Shown here piece after piece: positions 44,872-52,991 of a stretch of DNA of 64,000 nucleotides (positions are counted from its first letter, which is position 1; every line of letters begins with the position of its first letter). The notes under the pieces were generated by a model that did no database searches, had not been told where the DNA came from, and was given only the letters and a program-made list of their open reading frames with translations. The DNA comes from Streptomyces sp. NRRL S-646 (GTDB lineage Bacteria; Actinomycetota; Actinomycetes; Streptomycetales; Streptomycetaceae): assembly GCF_000720765.1 (NCBI RefSeq), contig NZ_JODC01000016.1, positions 1-64,000 of the forward strand, given 5' to 3'. A program made the position numbers and the translations under genes.

Positions 44872-45495
44872 TCAGGTGTGGCGCGGGCGAGGCAGCAAGG
44901 CGAACGCGCTCTCCGCAATCGAGGTCAGACGGTCGGGACTGTGGCCGTACGCGCCTATGACATCGGTCCCGCGGATGACGCTCAGCAGAAGGTACGCAAG
45001 GTCGTCGGGATCCGCGTCGGGGTCGATGTCGCCGTTGCGCTGCGCCGCTCGCACACACTCGGCCACCGCCGTCGCCACCACGGAGAAGCAGTCGTTGGCC
45101 AGGCGTTTCACCTCGGCGTCGGAGGCGCCGATCTCCAGGGCCATCTTGGCGGCGAAGCAGGCCGCCGCCGTCCGGTCGGAGGCGGGGGGTACGTCGGCGG
45201 CGAGTGGCACCCCGTGGACGGCGCGGAGCAAGTATGCGTGCAGTCGTTCCAGGGCGCCCTCGTCCGGTCCGTCGAGCATCTTCCGCGGACCCTGTGCCAG
45301 CCGGGCGAAGTAGCCGGTCATCGCTTCCAGCAGCACGCCGTGCTTGCCGTCGAACGCGGCATAGAGGCTGCCGCGGCCCAGGCCGGTGGCGGCGCTGATG
45401 TCGTCGACGCTCGTGCCGTTGTAGCCCGAGGCGCGGAACTGCCGCTCGGCGGCATGGAGGACGTGGTCGCGGTCGAAGCTTCGTGGTCTCGCCAT
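44872..45495 (-). CDS. TetR family regulator
   Basis: A 207-residue repressor. The helix-turn-helix at about residues 8-52 reads DRDHVLHAAERQFRASGYNG, TSVDDISAATGLGRGSLYAA, FDGK. The C-terminal domain includes CFAAKMALEIGASDAEVKRL and VIRGTDVIGAYGHSPD, as in the YcdC/AcrR-like group often paired with SDR or efflux genes. ATG at 45495. A strong promoter-like block for the divergent SDR lies 30-105 bp upstream and is repeated at 52638. This regulator probably controls both. Ligand unknown. Confidence 0.92.
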   Translation of the reverse strand: MARPRSFDRDHVLHAAERQFRASGYNGTSVDDISAATGLGRGSLYAAFDGKHGVLLEAMTGYFARLAQGPRKMLDGPDEGALERLHAYLLRAVHGVPLAADVPPASDRTAAACFAAKMALEIGASDAEVKRLANDCFSVVATAVAECVRAAQRNGDIDPDADPDDLAYLLLSVIRGTDVIGAYGHSPDRLTSIAESAFALLPRPRHT

Positions 45496-45523
45496 ACAAA
45501 GACGGTAAAGCCGACCCACCCTT

Positions 45524-45599
45524 CTTGACAAGTCAGTACAGAACCGCCTAGGTTTCGGACTGTTCAGTAAACAACCATCCTGAGCTCACCGAACAGGCC
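45524..45599 (+). promoter_or_regulatory. Promoter/operator block, copy 1
   Basis: A 76-bp block with TTGACA (45525-45530), an 18-bp spacer and TAGGTT (45549-45554), followed by TCAGTAAACAACC, which echoes TCAGTACAGAACC inside the spacer. It lies between the TetR gene and the SDR, reading towards the SDR. It matches 52638-52713 at 70 of 76 positions without gaps. Confidence 0.75.
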
Positions 45600-45700
45600 T
45601 GGTCCGGACGTGCAGGACCGGTGCGGGACCGTGTCGACCTCAGCAAACCCGCCCCCGCACAGCGCCCGACGAAGTCATGCCCACCACCGAAGGAACCACC

Positions 45701-46516
45701 ATGCAGACAGCTCCCCGAGTGGCCCTCGTGACGGGCGCCTCCTCCGGGATCGGGCGGGCGGCAGCACTCGCTCTTGTGGGCGCCGGCTTCGCGGTGGTCG
45801 GCACGAGCCGCAACGCGGCGAACGCCGAGCCGCTCGCCGGGGTGACGTTCCTCGATCTCGACGTGGCCAGCGACAAGTCGGTCCGCTCGCTGGTCGGCGA
45901 GGTGATCGAGCGGTTCGGCCGGATCGACGTCCTGGTCAACAACGCAGGCGTGGGCGCGGTCGGCGCCGGCGAGGAGAGCTCGATCAGCCAGGCCAAAGAG
46001 GTCTTCGACATCAACGTCTTCGGGCTGATCCGGATGACAAACGCAGTGCTGCCCCACATACGCGCCCAGGGCAGTGGCCGCGTGGTCAACGTCTCCTCGG
46101 TACTCGGTCTGATCCCAGCCCCGTTCATGGCCGTCTACGCCGCCACCAAGCATGCGGTCGAGGGCTACTCCGAGTCCGTCGACCACGAGCTTCGCGAGCA
46201 CGGCGTCCGGATGCTGCTGGTCGAGCCGGCCTACACAAGCACGAGTTTCGAGGCGAGCAGCATGGCACCCGACTCGCCCCTGCCGGTCTACGCCGCACAG
46301 TGGGAGGTCTCCCGAGACGTGCTGGCCACGGCGGTGCGCAACGCCGACGCCCCGGACGTTGTCGCGAAGGTGATCGTCGCGGCCGCCACCGATTCCAAGC
46401 CCAAGCTCCGGTACACCCCGGGCTCGATGGCCAAACGCGTCAGCGTCATGCGCCGGATCGTGCCCTCGCGCGCCTTCGACAGACAGATCCGCAAGCTCAA
46501 CCGACTGGCCGGCTGA
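45701..46516 (+). CDS. Short-chain dehydrogenase/reductase
   Basis: A 271-residue classical SDR. The cofactor loop is VTGASSGIGRAAALAL, followed by GTSRN (basic residue, NADP preference), NNAG in LVNNAGVGAVG, and catalytic Ser-Tyr-Lys in VNVSSVLGLIPAPFMAVYAATKHAVEG (split: S in NVSSV, Y and K in VYAATKHAV). An oxidoreductase of unknown substrate. ATG at 45701 follows GAAGGA by 7 nt; the frame extends to 45677 without a site. It is divergent from the TetR regulator and probably repressed by it. The next operon starts 36 bp downstream. Confidence 0.93.
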   Translation: MQTAPRVALVTGASSGIGRAAALALVGAGFAVVGTSRNAANAEPLAGVTFLDLDVASDKSVRSLVGEVIERFGRIDVLVNNAGVGAVGAGEESSISQAKEVFDINVFGLIRMTNAVLPHIRAQGSGRVVNVSSVLGLIPAPFMAVYAATKHAVEGYSESVDHELREHGVRMLLVEPAYTSTSFEASSMAPDSPLPVYAAQWEVSRDVLATAVRNADAPDVVAKVIVAAATDSKPKLRYTPGSMAKRVSVMRRIVPSRAFDRQIRKLNRLAG

Positions 46517-46551
46517 CCCCGCGGAACGGGGCGGCGCCCGAGGAGACGCAC

Positions 46552-48270
46552 ATGTCCGAACCAGAGACACCGAAGCCGGCATCAGCATCTTTCGTCCGAC
46601 CGCTCTTGGACGCTGCGCGGACCGTCATCATGACCGTGGACGACGATCCCGGGGTGTCCCGGGCCGTCGCCCGTGACCTGCGGCGGCGCTACGGCGGTTC
46701 GTACCGGATCGTGCGCGCGGAGTCCGGCGAGTCCGCGCTGGACGCGCTGCGGGAGCTGAAGCTGCGCGGTGATCTGGTGGCCGTGATCCTGGCCGACTAC
46801 CGCATGCCGCAGATGAACGGCATCGAGTTCCTGGAGCAGGCCCTGGATGTCCATCCGGGGGCCCGGCGGGTGCTGCTGACCGCGTACGCGGACTCGAATG
46901 CGGCGATCGACGCGATCAACGTCGTCGACCTCGACCACTACCTCCTCAAGCCGTGGGACCCCCCGGAGGAGAAGCTCTACCCGGTGCTCGACGACCTGCT
47001 GGACGCGTGGCGGTGCAGTGACTTCCGGCCGGTGCCGAGCACCAAGGTCGTCGGTCACCGGTGGTCGGCCCGCTCGTCGGACGTACGGGAGTTCCTGGCC
47101 CGCAACCAGGTGCCGTACCGCTGGTACTCCACCGAGGAGCCCGAGGGGCAGCGGCTGCTCGCGGCCGCGGGCCAGGACGGGCAGCGGCTGCCGGTGGTGA
47201 TCACGGCGGACGGTACGGCGCTCGTCGAGCCGGAGGTGCCCGAACTGGCCGCGCACGTGGGGCTGGCGACGACACCCACGGCCGACTTCTACGACCTGGT
47301 CGTCATCGGCGGCGGGCCGGCCGGGCTGGGCGCGGCCGTGTACGGGGCCTCGGAGGGGCTGCGTACGGTGCTCGTCGAGCGCTCGGCGACCGGCGGGCAG
47401 GCCGGACAGAGCTCGCGGATCGAGAACTACCTGGGCTTCCCCGACGGCGTGTCGGGCGCCCAGCTCACCGACCGCGCCCGCCGGCAGGCGGCGAAGTTCG
47501 GGGCCGAGATCCTCACCGCGCGTGAGGTGTCGGGTCTGGAGATCAACGGGGCGGCCCGCACCGTGCGCTTCTCGGACGGGTCGCAGATCGCGGCGCACAG
47601 CGTGATCCTGGCGACCGGTGTGTCCTACCGGCAGCTGGAGGCGCCGGGTGCCACCGAGCTGTCGGGCCGCGGGGTGTTCTACGGGTCCGCGCTCACCCAG
47701 GCCGCTGCCTGCCAGGGCCACGACGTGTACATCGTCGGCGGCGCCAACTCGGCGGGTCAGGCGGCGATGTACCTGTCCAGGGGCGCCAAGTCGGTCACCC
47801 TGCTGGTACGCGGAGCGGACCTCACCGCGTCGATGTCGCACTACCTGATCCAGCAGATCGAGGACGCCCCGAACATCTCGGTGCGCGCGCGGACCGTCGT
47901 GGAGTCGGCGCACGGCTCGGACCACCTGGAGCAGCTGACCCTGCGCGACGTGGACACCGGCGAGACCGAACTGGTCGACGCGCAGTGGCTGTTCGTGTTC
48001 ATCGGCGCGGCCCCGCTGACCGACTGGCTGGAGGGCACGGTGTTGCGGGACGAGCGCGGGTTCATCCTCGCCGGGCCCGATCTGACTGCCGACGGGCGGC
48101 CACCGGCGGACTGGGAGCTGGACCGGCCGCCGTACCACCTGGAGACCAACATCCCCGGCGTGTTCGTCGCCGGGGACGCGCGCGCGGAGTCCGCCAAGCG
48201 GGTCGCGTCCGCCGTCGGAGAGGGAGCCATGGCCGTGATGCTCGTACACCGGTATCGGGAGCAGTCGTGA
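46552..48270 (+). CDS. Receiver domain fused to thioredoxin-reductase-like flavoprotein
   Basis: A 572-residue fusion. Residues 20-145 form a response-regulator receiver: acidic pair MTVDDDPG, phospho-acceptor Asp in VILADYRMPQMNG, then VLLTAYAD and LLKPWDPP. A linker of about 100 residues (SDVREFLARNQVPYRWYSTE) resembles a thioredoxin-like fold. Residues 245-572 are a TrxR-like FAD/NADPH module: VVIGGGPAGLGAAVYGASEG, GGQAGQSSRIENYLGFPDG, VYIVGGANSAGQAAMYLS, VFVAGDARAES. The redox CxxC of TrxR is absent; SGRGVFYGSALTQAAACQ has a single Cys there. ATG at 46552 follows GAGGAG. The histidine kinase start overlaps its stop (GTGA), so the two are likely partners. Confidence 0.92.
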   Translation: MSEPETPKPASASFVRPLLDAARTVIMTVDDDPGVSRAVARDLRRRYGGSYRIVRAESGESALDALRELKLRGDLVAVILADYRMPQMNGIEFLEQALDVHPGARRVLLTAYADSNAAIDAINVVDLDHYLLKPWDPPEEKLYPVLDDLLDAWRCSDFRPVPSTKVVGHRWSARSSDVREFLARNQVPYRWYSTEEPEGQRLLAAAGQDGQRLPVVITADGTALVEPEVPELAAHVGLATTPTADFYDLVVIGGGPAGLGAAVYGASEGLRTVLVERSATGGQAGQSSRIENYLGFPDGVSGAQLTDRARRQAAKFGAEILTAREVSGLEINGAARTVRFSDGSQIAAHSVILATGVSYRQLEAPGATELSGRGVFYGSALTQAAACQGHDVYIVGGANSAGQAAMYLSRGAKSVTLLVRGADLTASMSHYLIQQIEDAPNISVRARTVVESAHGSDHLEQLTLRDVDTGETELVDAQWLFVFIGAAPLTDWLEGTVLRDERGFILAGPDLTADGRPPADWELDRPPYHLETNIPGVFVAGDARAESAKRVASAVGEGAMAVMLVHRYREQS

Positions 48271-49751
48271 GCGGGCGGCTGATGCCGTGCAGCGCGGCGG
48301 AGCTCAGCTCGCTGTTCCTGTTCGAGAAGCTCAGCGCCGAGCAGATCAGCAGGCTGTGCAGCGAGGGACGGGTCGAACTGTTCGACCCCGGGCCGGTGTT
48401 CACCGAAGGTGACCCGGCGGCCTGCTTCTACGTGATGATCGAGGGCACGGTCGTCATGTCACGCCGGGTGGGCAGCGACGACATCGAGGTGAGCCGCACG
48501 TCCCAGCCAGGGGTGTACGCGGGGGCCGTGCGGGCGTACGTCGGGGACGGGAAACCGCAGCGGTACATGAACTCGGTGCGGGTGTCGGAGCCGACGCGGT
48601 TCTTCGTCCTGCCCGCCGAATCCTTCGCGGACTTCATGCACGAGTGGTTTCCGATGGCGGTCCATCTCCTGGAGGGGCTCTTCCTCGGTGCGCAGACCTT
48701 TCAGCGGGCCGTCGGGCAGCGCGAACGGCTGCTGGCGCTGGGCTCGTTGTCCGCGGGTCTCACCCATGAGCTCAACAACCCGGCCGCGGCAGCTGTACGG
48801 GCCACCTCGTCGCTCAGGGACCGGGCCGCGCACATGCGCCACAAGCTCAGCGCCATCGCCTCCGGCCCCTACCACGGCGACGCCCTGAAGGCCGTGCTCG
48901 ACCTCCAGGAGCGTACGGCCGAGCGGGTCTCCAAGGCGCCGGCACTGAGCCCGCTCGAAGCCTCCGACCGGGAGGACGAACTCGCCGACTGGCTCGACGA
49001 CCACGGTGTCCCATACGGCTGGGAGATCGCGCCGGCCTTCGTGCAGGGCGGTCTCGACGTCGAGTGGCTGGAGCAGATCGCGGCGGCCGTCGACGAGCAG
49101 GAAATCCTGCAGAGTGCCATCGAGTGCCTCACCTACACGGTCGAGACCGAGCTGTTGATGTCCGAGATCGAGGACTCCACCACCCGTATCTCGCACCTCG
49201 TCGACGCCGCCAAGCAGTACTCGCAGCTGGACCGCGCGCCCTACCAGGTCGCCGATGTCCACGAACTCCTCGACAGCACGCTGCTGATGCTGTCCGGCAA
49301 GATCGGTCCCCAGGTCAAGGTCGTGAAGGAATACGACCGTTCGGTGCCGAGGATTCCGGCCTACCCGGCCGAACTGAACCAGGTGTGGACCAACCTGATC
49401 GACAACGCCGTCTTCGCCATCAACAGCGCCGGCGGAGAAGGGACCCTGACCGTACGCACCGCTGTGGTGCACGACCGGCTGCTGGTGGAGTTCCGCGACA
49501 CCGGCCCGGGAGTGCCGGCCGAGATCCGCGGCCGGATCTTCGACCCGTTCTTCACCACCAAACCGGTGGGCGAGGGCACCGGGCTGGGACTCGACATCTC
49601 CTGGCGGATCGTCGTCAACAAGCACCACGGTGACCTGAAAGTCGAGTCCGTACCCGGCGACACCCGCTTCCAGGTGCTGCTCCCCCTCACCGCCACCGAC
49701 CCCGACACCGAGCCCGACACCGTCCCCGACCCGGCTCAGGAGCCGTCATGA
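48267..49751 (+). CDS. Histidine kinase with cyclic-nucleotide-binding domain
   Basis: A 494-residue soluble kinase with no membrane helix. Residues 10-135 look like a cNMP-binding/CRP-type sensor (LFLFEKLSAEQISRLCSEGR, PGPVFTEGDPAACFYVMIEG). The phospho-acceptor is in GSLSAGLTHELNNPAAAAVR near 165. The ATPase domain has N box ELNQVWTNLIDNAVFAINSA, G1 FRDTGPGVP, F box FDPFFTTKPVG and G2 GTGLGLDISW. GTG at 48267 overlaps the stop of the receiver-flavoprotein gene by 4 nt; its own stop overlaps the zinc-finger gene by 4 nt. It probably phosphorylates the fused receiver domain. Confidence 0.93.
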   Translation: MSGRLMPCSAAELSSLFLFEKLSAEQISRLCSEGRVELFDPGPVFTEGDPAACFYVMIEGTVVMSRRVGSDDIEVSRTSQPGVYAGAVRAYVGDGKPQRYMNSVRVSEPTRFFVLPAESFADFMHEWFPMAVHLLEGLFLGAQTFQRAVGQRERLLALGSLSAGLTHELNNPAAAAVRATSSLRDRAAHMRHKLSAIASGPYHGDALKAVLDLQERTAERVSKAPALSPLEASDREDELADWLDDHGVPYGWEIAPAFVQGGLDVEWLEQIAAAVDEQEILQSAIECLTYTVETELLMSEIEDSTTRISHLVDAAKQYSQLDRAPYQVADVHELLDSTLLMLSGKIGPQVKVVKEYDRSVPRIPAYPAELNQVWTNLIDNAVFAINSAGGEGTLTVRTAVVHDRLLVEFRDTGPGVPAEIRGRIFDPFFTTKPVGEGTGLGLDISWRIVVNKHHGDLKVESVPGDTRFQVLLPLTATDPDTEPDTVPDPAQEPS

Positions 49752-50098
49752 CCAAGGACACCGGCATCGACCCCAGCGTCCCGCCCAGCGGTGCCGGATG
49801 CGTCGAGTGCGAAGCCGACGGCGGCTGGTGGTTCCATCTGCGGCGCTGCGCCCAATGCGGCCACATCGGCTGCTGCGACGACTCACCCGCCAAGCACGCC
49901 ACCGGCCACTTCCGGGACACCGGCCATCCGGTGATCCGCAGTTACGAGCCGGGTGAGACCTGGTTCTGGAACTTCGAGACGTCCGAGCTGTACGACTCCG
50001 GTCCGGCCCTGGCTCCCCCGGACGCCCACCCTGCCGACCAGCCCACGCCGGGACCGGCGGGGCGCGTGCCGGCGAACTGGGCGAACACGCTGCGCTGA
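49748..50098 (+). CDS. UBP-type zinc finger protein
   Basis: A 116-residue small protein with one UBP-type zinc finger: GCVECEADGGWWFHLRRCAQ, CGHIGCCDDSPAKHATGHFR, DTGHPVIRSYEPGETWFWNF. The Cys/His set is complete, and the W-rich pocket could hold a free C-terminal tail. The role of such fingers in bacteria is unclear. ATG at 49748 overlaps the kinase stop (ATGA), so it is the third gene of a coupled operon with the kinase and the receiver-flavoprotein. This suggests it is an adaptor or a redox-active zinc site in the same pathway. Confidence 0.9.
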   Translation: MTKDTGIDPSVPPSGAGCVECEADGGWWFHLRRCAQCGHIGCCDDSPAKHATGHFRDTGHPVIRSYEPGETWFWNFETSELYDSGPALAPPDAHPADQPTPGPAGRVPANWANTLR

Positions 50099-50139
50099 GC
50101 CTGGCCGACCAGGGCTGTCAGCGGTGGAGGTCAGGATCC

Positions 50140-50391
50140 ATCTGTGCCGCAGAACCTGTTCGGCACTCCACTCACCGGCCGCGACGACGAGCTGACCCGT
50201 CTCGCATGATCGAGTTCTTCGCCGCCTGCATCCGGCTGGGGCAGCGGGACGGTGACGTCGGCCAGGACGTCGACTCCAGAGCGCAGGCGCTGTTTTTGCA
50301 GAACACCCGCGCCGGGCAGCGGGTCATGGCCAAGCCGTGCGACCGGCCGACGCTCCACCGGATCACCGACACGGCCCTCGCGGACCTCTGA
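50140..50391 (+). pseudogene. Fused remnants: regulator N-terminus and TetR C-terminus
   Basis: GTG at 50142 reads PQNLFGTPLTGRDDELTRLA and stops at once, like the first residues of an AAA/LuxR-type regulator. From 50206 another frame reads FFAACIRLGQRDGDVGQDVD, SRAQALFLQNTRAGQRVMAK and RPTLHRITDTALADL, the last helices of a TetR ligand domain. Neither gene is complete. The calls rest on short motifs. Confidence 0.5.
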
Positions 50392-50504
50392 GACAGGACA
50401 CTTCGGGCGACCGCACCTCTTTGCCCCCTGATCAACTTCACCGACCAACGAAATAAGGAAAATGCCCGTATTGCGGCATTCTCCTCACCTGAAAGGACAG
50501 AACC

Positions 50505-51383
50505 ATGGAACGCAACGAGTCTCCCGACGCGACGTACGCGAGAACCTGGAGCAACGGCCGCGGCGAGGTGCGGTTCTTCACCCGGGCCGATGGCTCGCGG
50601 CTGCGCTACTACACGGCTGGCACCGGCCCCGCCCTCGTACTGATGCACACCGTGCGCGGCCAACTCGACTACTTCCAGCGCGTGATACCGCTGCCGTGGG
50701 ACCACTACACGGTCTACGCGCTGGATCTGCCCGGGATGGGATGGTCCGACATCGTCCCCGGCGCACAGTACGAGGAGCCGCAACTGCGGGCCGCGGTCGT
50801 CGAATTCGTCCGCGGACTGGATCTTCACGACGTCACCCTGTCGGGCGAATCGCTCGGGGGCGCGCTGTCCCTGTCGGCATCGATCGACCTGAAGGACCGG
50901 GTCAGCCGGGTCGTGGCGTTCAACAGCTACGACTACCCCCAGGGCGGGGAGCGGGGAAACTGGCTCTCCCGCCTCATCATCTCCAGCGTGCGGATGCCCG
51001 TGCTGGGCCCCCTCTTCGCCCCCCTCGAGCCACGGCCCATCTTTCGGGCAATTCTGCAGGGCGGCTACGTCGACAAGACCAGGCTGCCCGAGGACTTCAT
51101 CACCGAGCTACTGAGCAGCGGCCGCCGCAAGGGCTACGCCAAGGTGTCCCGAGGGATCTTCCGCAGCCTCAAGGGATTCGACCGGGCCCGCGAGCGCTAC
51201 CCGCGCGTGTCGGCACCCGTCACCCTCGTCTACAGCGAGAACGACTGGTCCCGGCCCGCCGAACGAGACCGCGTGGCCAACGCTCTGACGGACGTCCACC
51301 GCATCACCGTGCCCCGCACCGGCCACTTCTCCGCCCTGGAGCGCCCCGACGAGATGGCACGGATCCTCCTCGAGGCGGCCTGA
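50505..51383 (+). CDS. Alpha/beta hydrolase
   Basis: A 292-residue alpha/beta hydrolase. The nucleophile is in LSGESLGGALSL, the acid in YSENDWSRP and the histidine in TGHFSALERPDEM. VLMHTVRGQLDYF is the oxyanion loop and LDLPGMGWSD the next strand. A cap of about 80 residues (residues 150-225) includes a hydrophobic stretch (LIISSVRMPVLGPLFAPL), suggesting an apolar substrate. It is more distant from the two hydrolases at 0.8-4.1 kb. ATG at 50505 has AAAGGA upstream. Flanked on both sides by gene fragments. Confidence 0.9.
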   Translation: MERNESPDATYARTWSNGRGEVRFFTRADGSRLRYYTAGTGPALVLMHTVRGQLDYFQRVIPLPWDHYTVYALDLPGMGWSDIVPGAQYEEPQLRAAVVEFVRGLDLHDVTLSGESLGGALSLSASIDLKDRVSRVVAFNSYDYPQGGERGNWLSRLIISSVRMPVLGPLFAPLEPRPIFRAILQGGYVDKTRLPEDFITELLSSGRRKGYAKVSRGIFRSLKGFDRARERYPRVSAPVTLVYSENDWSRPAERDRVANALTDVHRITVPRTGHFSALERPDEMARILLEAA

Positions 51384-51490
51384 CCCCAAACGACCGGCAC
51401 CCCCGCCCATCCCCGTCCAGTCGTTTGCCATCTACTGGACGCTGGACCCGATGCCGGTGCTCGGGACACCGGCTGCGCGCCGTCACTTAC

Positions 51491-51745
51491 ATGATGGGCA
51501 ACAACGTCATCGCGGAAACCATGTTCCGACACGACCCCGGCACCATCCTGTACGCCCCGCTGCGAACCGCGATCTACGAGACCGCCTCCGGCCGCGTACA
51601 GATAAGCATCGACCAGCCGTCGAGCAAATTCGCCAGCTTTGGCGATCCCCGCATCGCCGAGGTCGGAGCACAACTTGACGCCAAAGTCGCTGAACTGCTC
51701 CGCCTCATGACACTGCCGGTACCACCGGCGCTGATCACGGCCTGA
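51491..51745 (+). pseudogene. DUF302-like protein, 3' fragment
   Basis: MMGNNVIAETMFRHDPGTIL, YAPLRTAIYETASGRVQISI and FASFGDPRIAEVGAQLDAKV resemble the C-terminal half of DUF302 domain proteins, which in full are about 130-180 residues. Only 84 residues remain, and the DNA before it is not in the same family. It may still be expressed from ATG 51491, but is more likely a remnant. Confidence 0.5.
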
Positions 51746-51889
51746 CCCTTTGCACTCCAGCACCGTTTCGCTGTCTGACCTGGTCAGAGGCATCGTCGGG
51801 AGTGCAGTGGGCCGGTGGCCCATCGGGGGCGGTCTTGCCGGACCGCCCCCCTCCGATGAGGGGCATCGCCGCCGGCGCGGCCTGCTCAG

Positions 51890-52290
51890 GTAGGGCCGCC
51901 ATATTGCTGCGGCGGTCCCCCCTCAGAACCGTGCGGGCCCGTTGTCCGAGCACACGGCTCAAGCAAGCCCTGATGGCTCGCGGGCGTATGCAGGTGCTGG
52001 CTTGTGTTTGCGACGTCGTTCTCTCCAGTAGTCGGCAAGAGCGGGGGCGTCGACGGACGACGCGCCCTTGACCATCTGGTGCCGGACGATCTTGGTCCAG
52101 GAGAACTTGGCGAGGTAGCGGCCGCTGTCGCGGTCGCCGAAGCCCCACTGGTCTCGCCTGGCCTGTTGAACATGCCGAAGTGGCGGGCGGTGACCCAGTG
52201 CTTCGGCTTGTTCGGGTGTGTGCGGGTTGCCTACGTGTAGATGAGCTTCCACACGTAGGCGTCCAGGGCCCGGAGGCGGCTGGCTGGCCC
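51890..52290 (-). mobile_element. Group II intron remnant (3' part of maturase, domains V and VI)
   Basis: On the minus strand a group II intron maturase C-terminal segment is readable. AYVWKLIYT is followed by an in-frame TAG where the family has Trp. Then HPNKPKHWVTARHFGMFN comes, and a one-base deletion near 52164 moves the frame to ARRDQWGFGDRDSGRYLAKF and SWTKIVRHQMVKG. The maturase stop at 51959 touches a domain V-like hairpin (51926-51960). After it comes a domain VI-like stem ending CCCTAC at about 51890, the expected 3' splice end. The reverse transcriptase domain and 5' end are gone. Confidence 0.75.
51926..51960 (-). ncRNA. Group II intron domain V
   Basis: The minus strand reads GAGCCGTGTGC, a short loop region with GGACAAC, and GGGCCCGCACGGTTC. 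Pairing GAGCCGTG with the terminal GCACGGTTC gives the compact hairpin with AGC triad and bulge typical of catalytic domain V. It appears intact although the rest of the intron is not. Confidence 0.7.
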
Positions 52291-52532
52291 GGATGGACGG
52301 GGCCGTACTGGAGCGTGAGTTGGGGACGCCGATCGTCGGCATCCCCCGGACCGTGCTGCACCGCCTGCTCCGCGCAGCTTGGACACAGTCAGCACCGCCG
52401 CGGCAGTTTGTCGGGTACTCGGCACGGTGCTACAGCACCAGCTGAGTCTCGATAAGAGCGTGACACTGCAGTCTTCTGCTGTTCGCCCCGGCGAGGACTC
52501 CGCCGGCGTCTACGGGCCCGAAGCCATCGAGC

Positions 52533-52620
52533 GCCCTGATCGGTGCCTTGCCGCTGTTGGCCAAGCCCGCGATCATCCAGAAGCCCAAACTGGGCATTCC
52601 GGGCATCGTCGTGGTGAGCG
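52533..52620 (+). pseudogene. 88-bp duplicate of an internal MFS gene segment
   Basis: The frame ALIGALPLLAKPAIIQKPKL, then GIPGIVVVS, matches codons in the exporter at 54735-54822 at all but a few bases. It is a small partial duplicate just before the second promoter block. Confidence 0.85.
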
Positions 52621-52637
52621 AGGACCGACCTGCCATA

Positions 52638-52713
52638 CTTGACAACTCAGTACAGAACCGCCTAGGTTTCTGACTGTTCAGTACACAACGGTCCTGAGCT
52701 CACCGGACAGGCC
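52638..52713 (+). promoter_or_regulatory. Promoter/operator block, copy 2
   Basis: The same 76-bp block as at 45524, with TTGACA at 52639-52644, an 18-bp spacer and TAGGTT at 52663-52668; six substitutions and no gaps. It reads towards the oxidoreductase and exporter genes and probably puts them under the same TetR regulator. Confidence 0.75.
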
Positions 52714-52745
52714 GCGTGCACGTCTGGCGCGATTGAGGGCAACCC

Positions 52746-52880
52746 ATGCCTCTGAACTCCTCCGCGCCGCCCGGCGTTGCGACGCCTTCCAGGCCGGCAA
52801 GGCACGATCTGATCCTCGCGATCGTGGCGACGGCGAGTTTCATCGCCGTACTGGATCTCTACATCACGAACGTCCCAAGC
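52746..52880 (+). pseudogene. MFS transporter N-terminal remnant
   Basis: From ATG 52746, RHDLILAIVATASFIAVLDL then YITNVP is the first helix of a DHA2-type transporter. The frame then runs into unrelated sequence and continues open into the next gene. It differs from the N-terminus of the exporter at 54150, so it comes from another transporter gene lost here. Confidence 0.65.
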
Positions 52881-52991
52881 AAGACGGGGCCGGACTCTCC
52901 ACAACAGCCCACGACGGTCGCCGACCACTTCGTGGGCTTCCTGAACAGCTGCCCCCTGCAACCACCCAGAACTCGAAGGGTTGACCGAACC

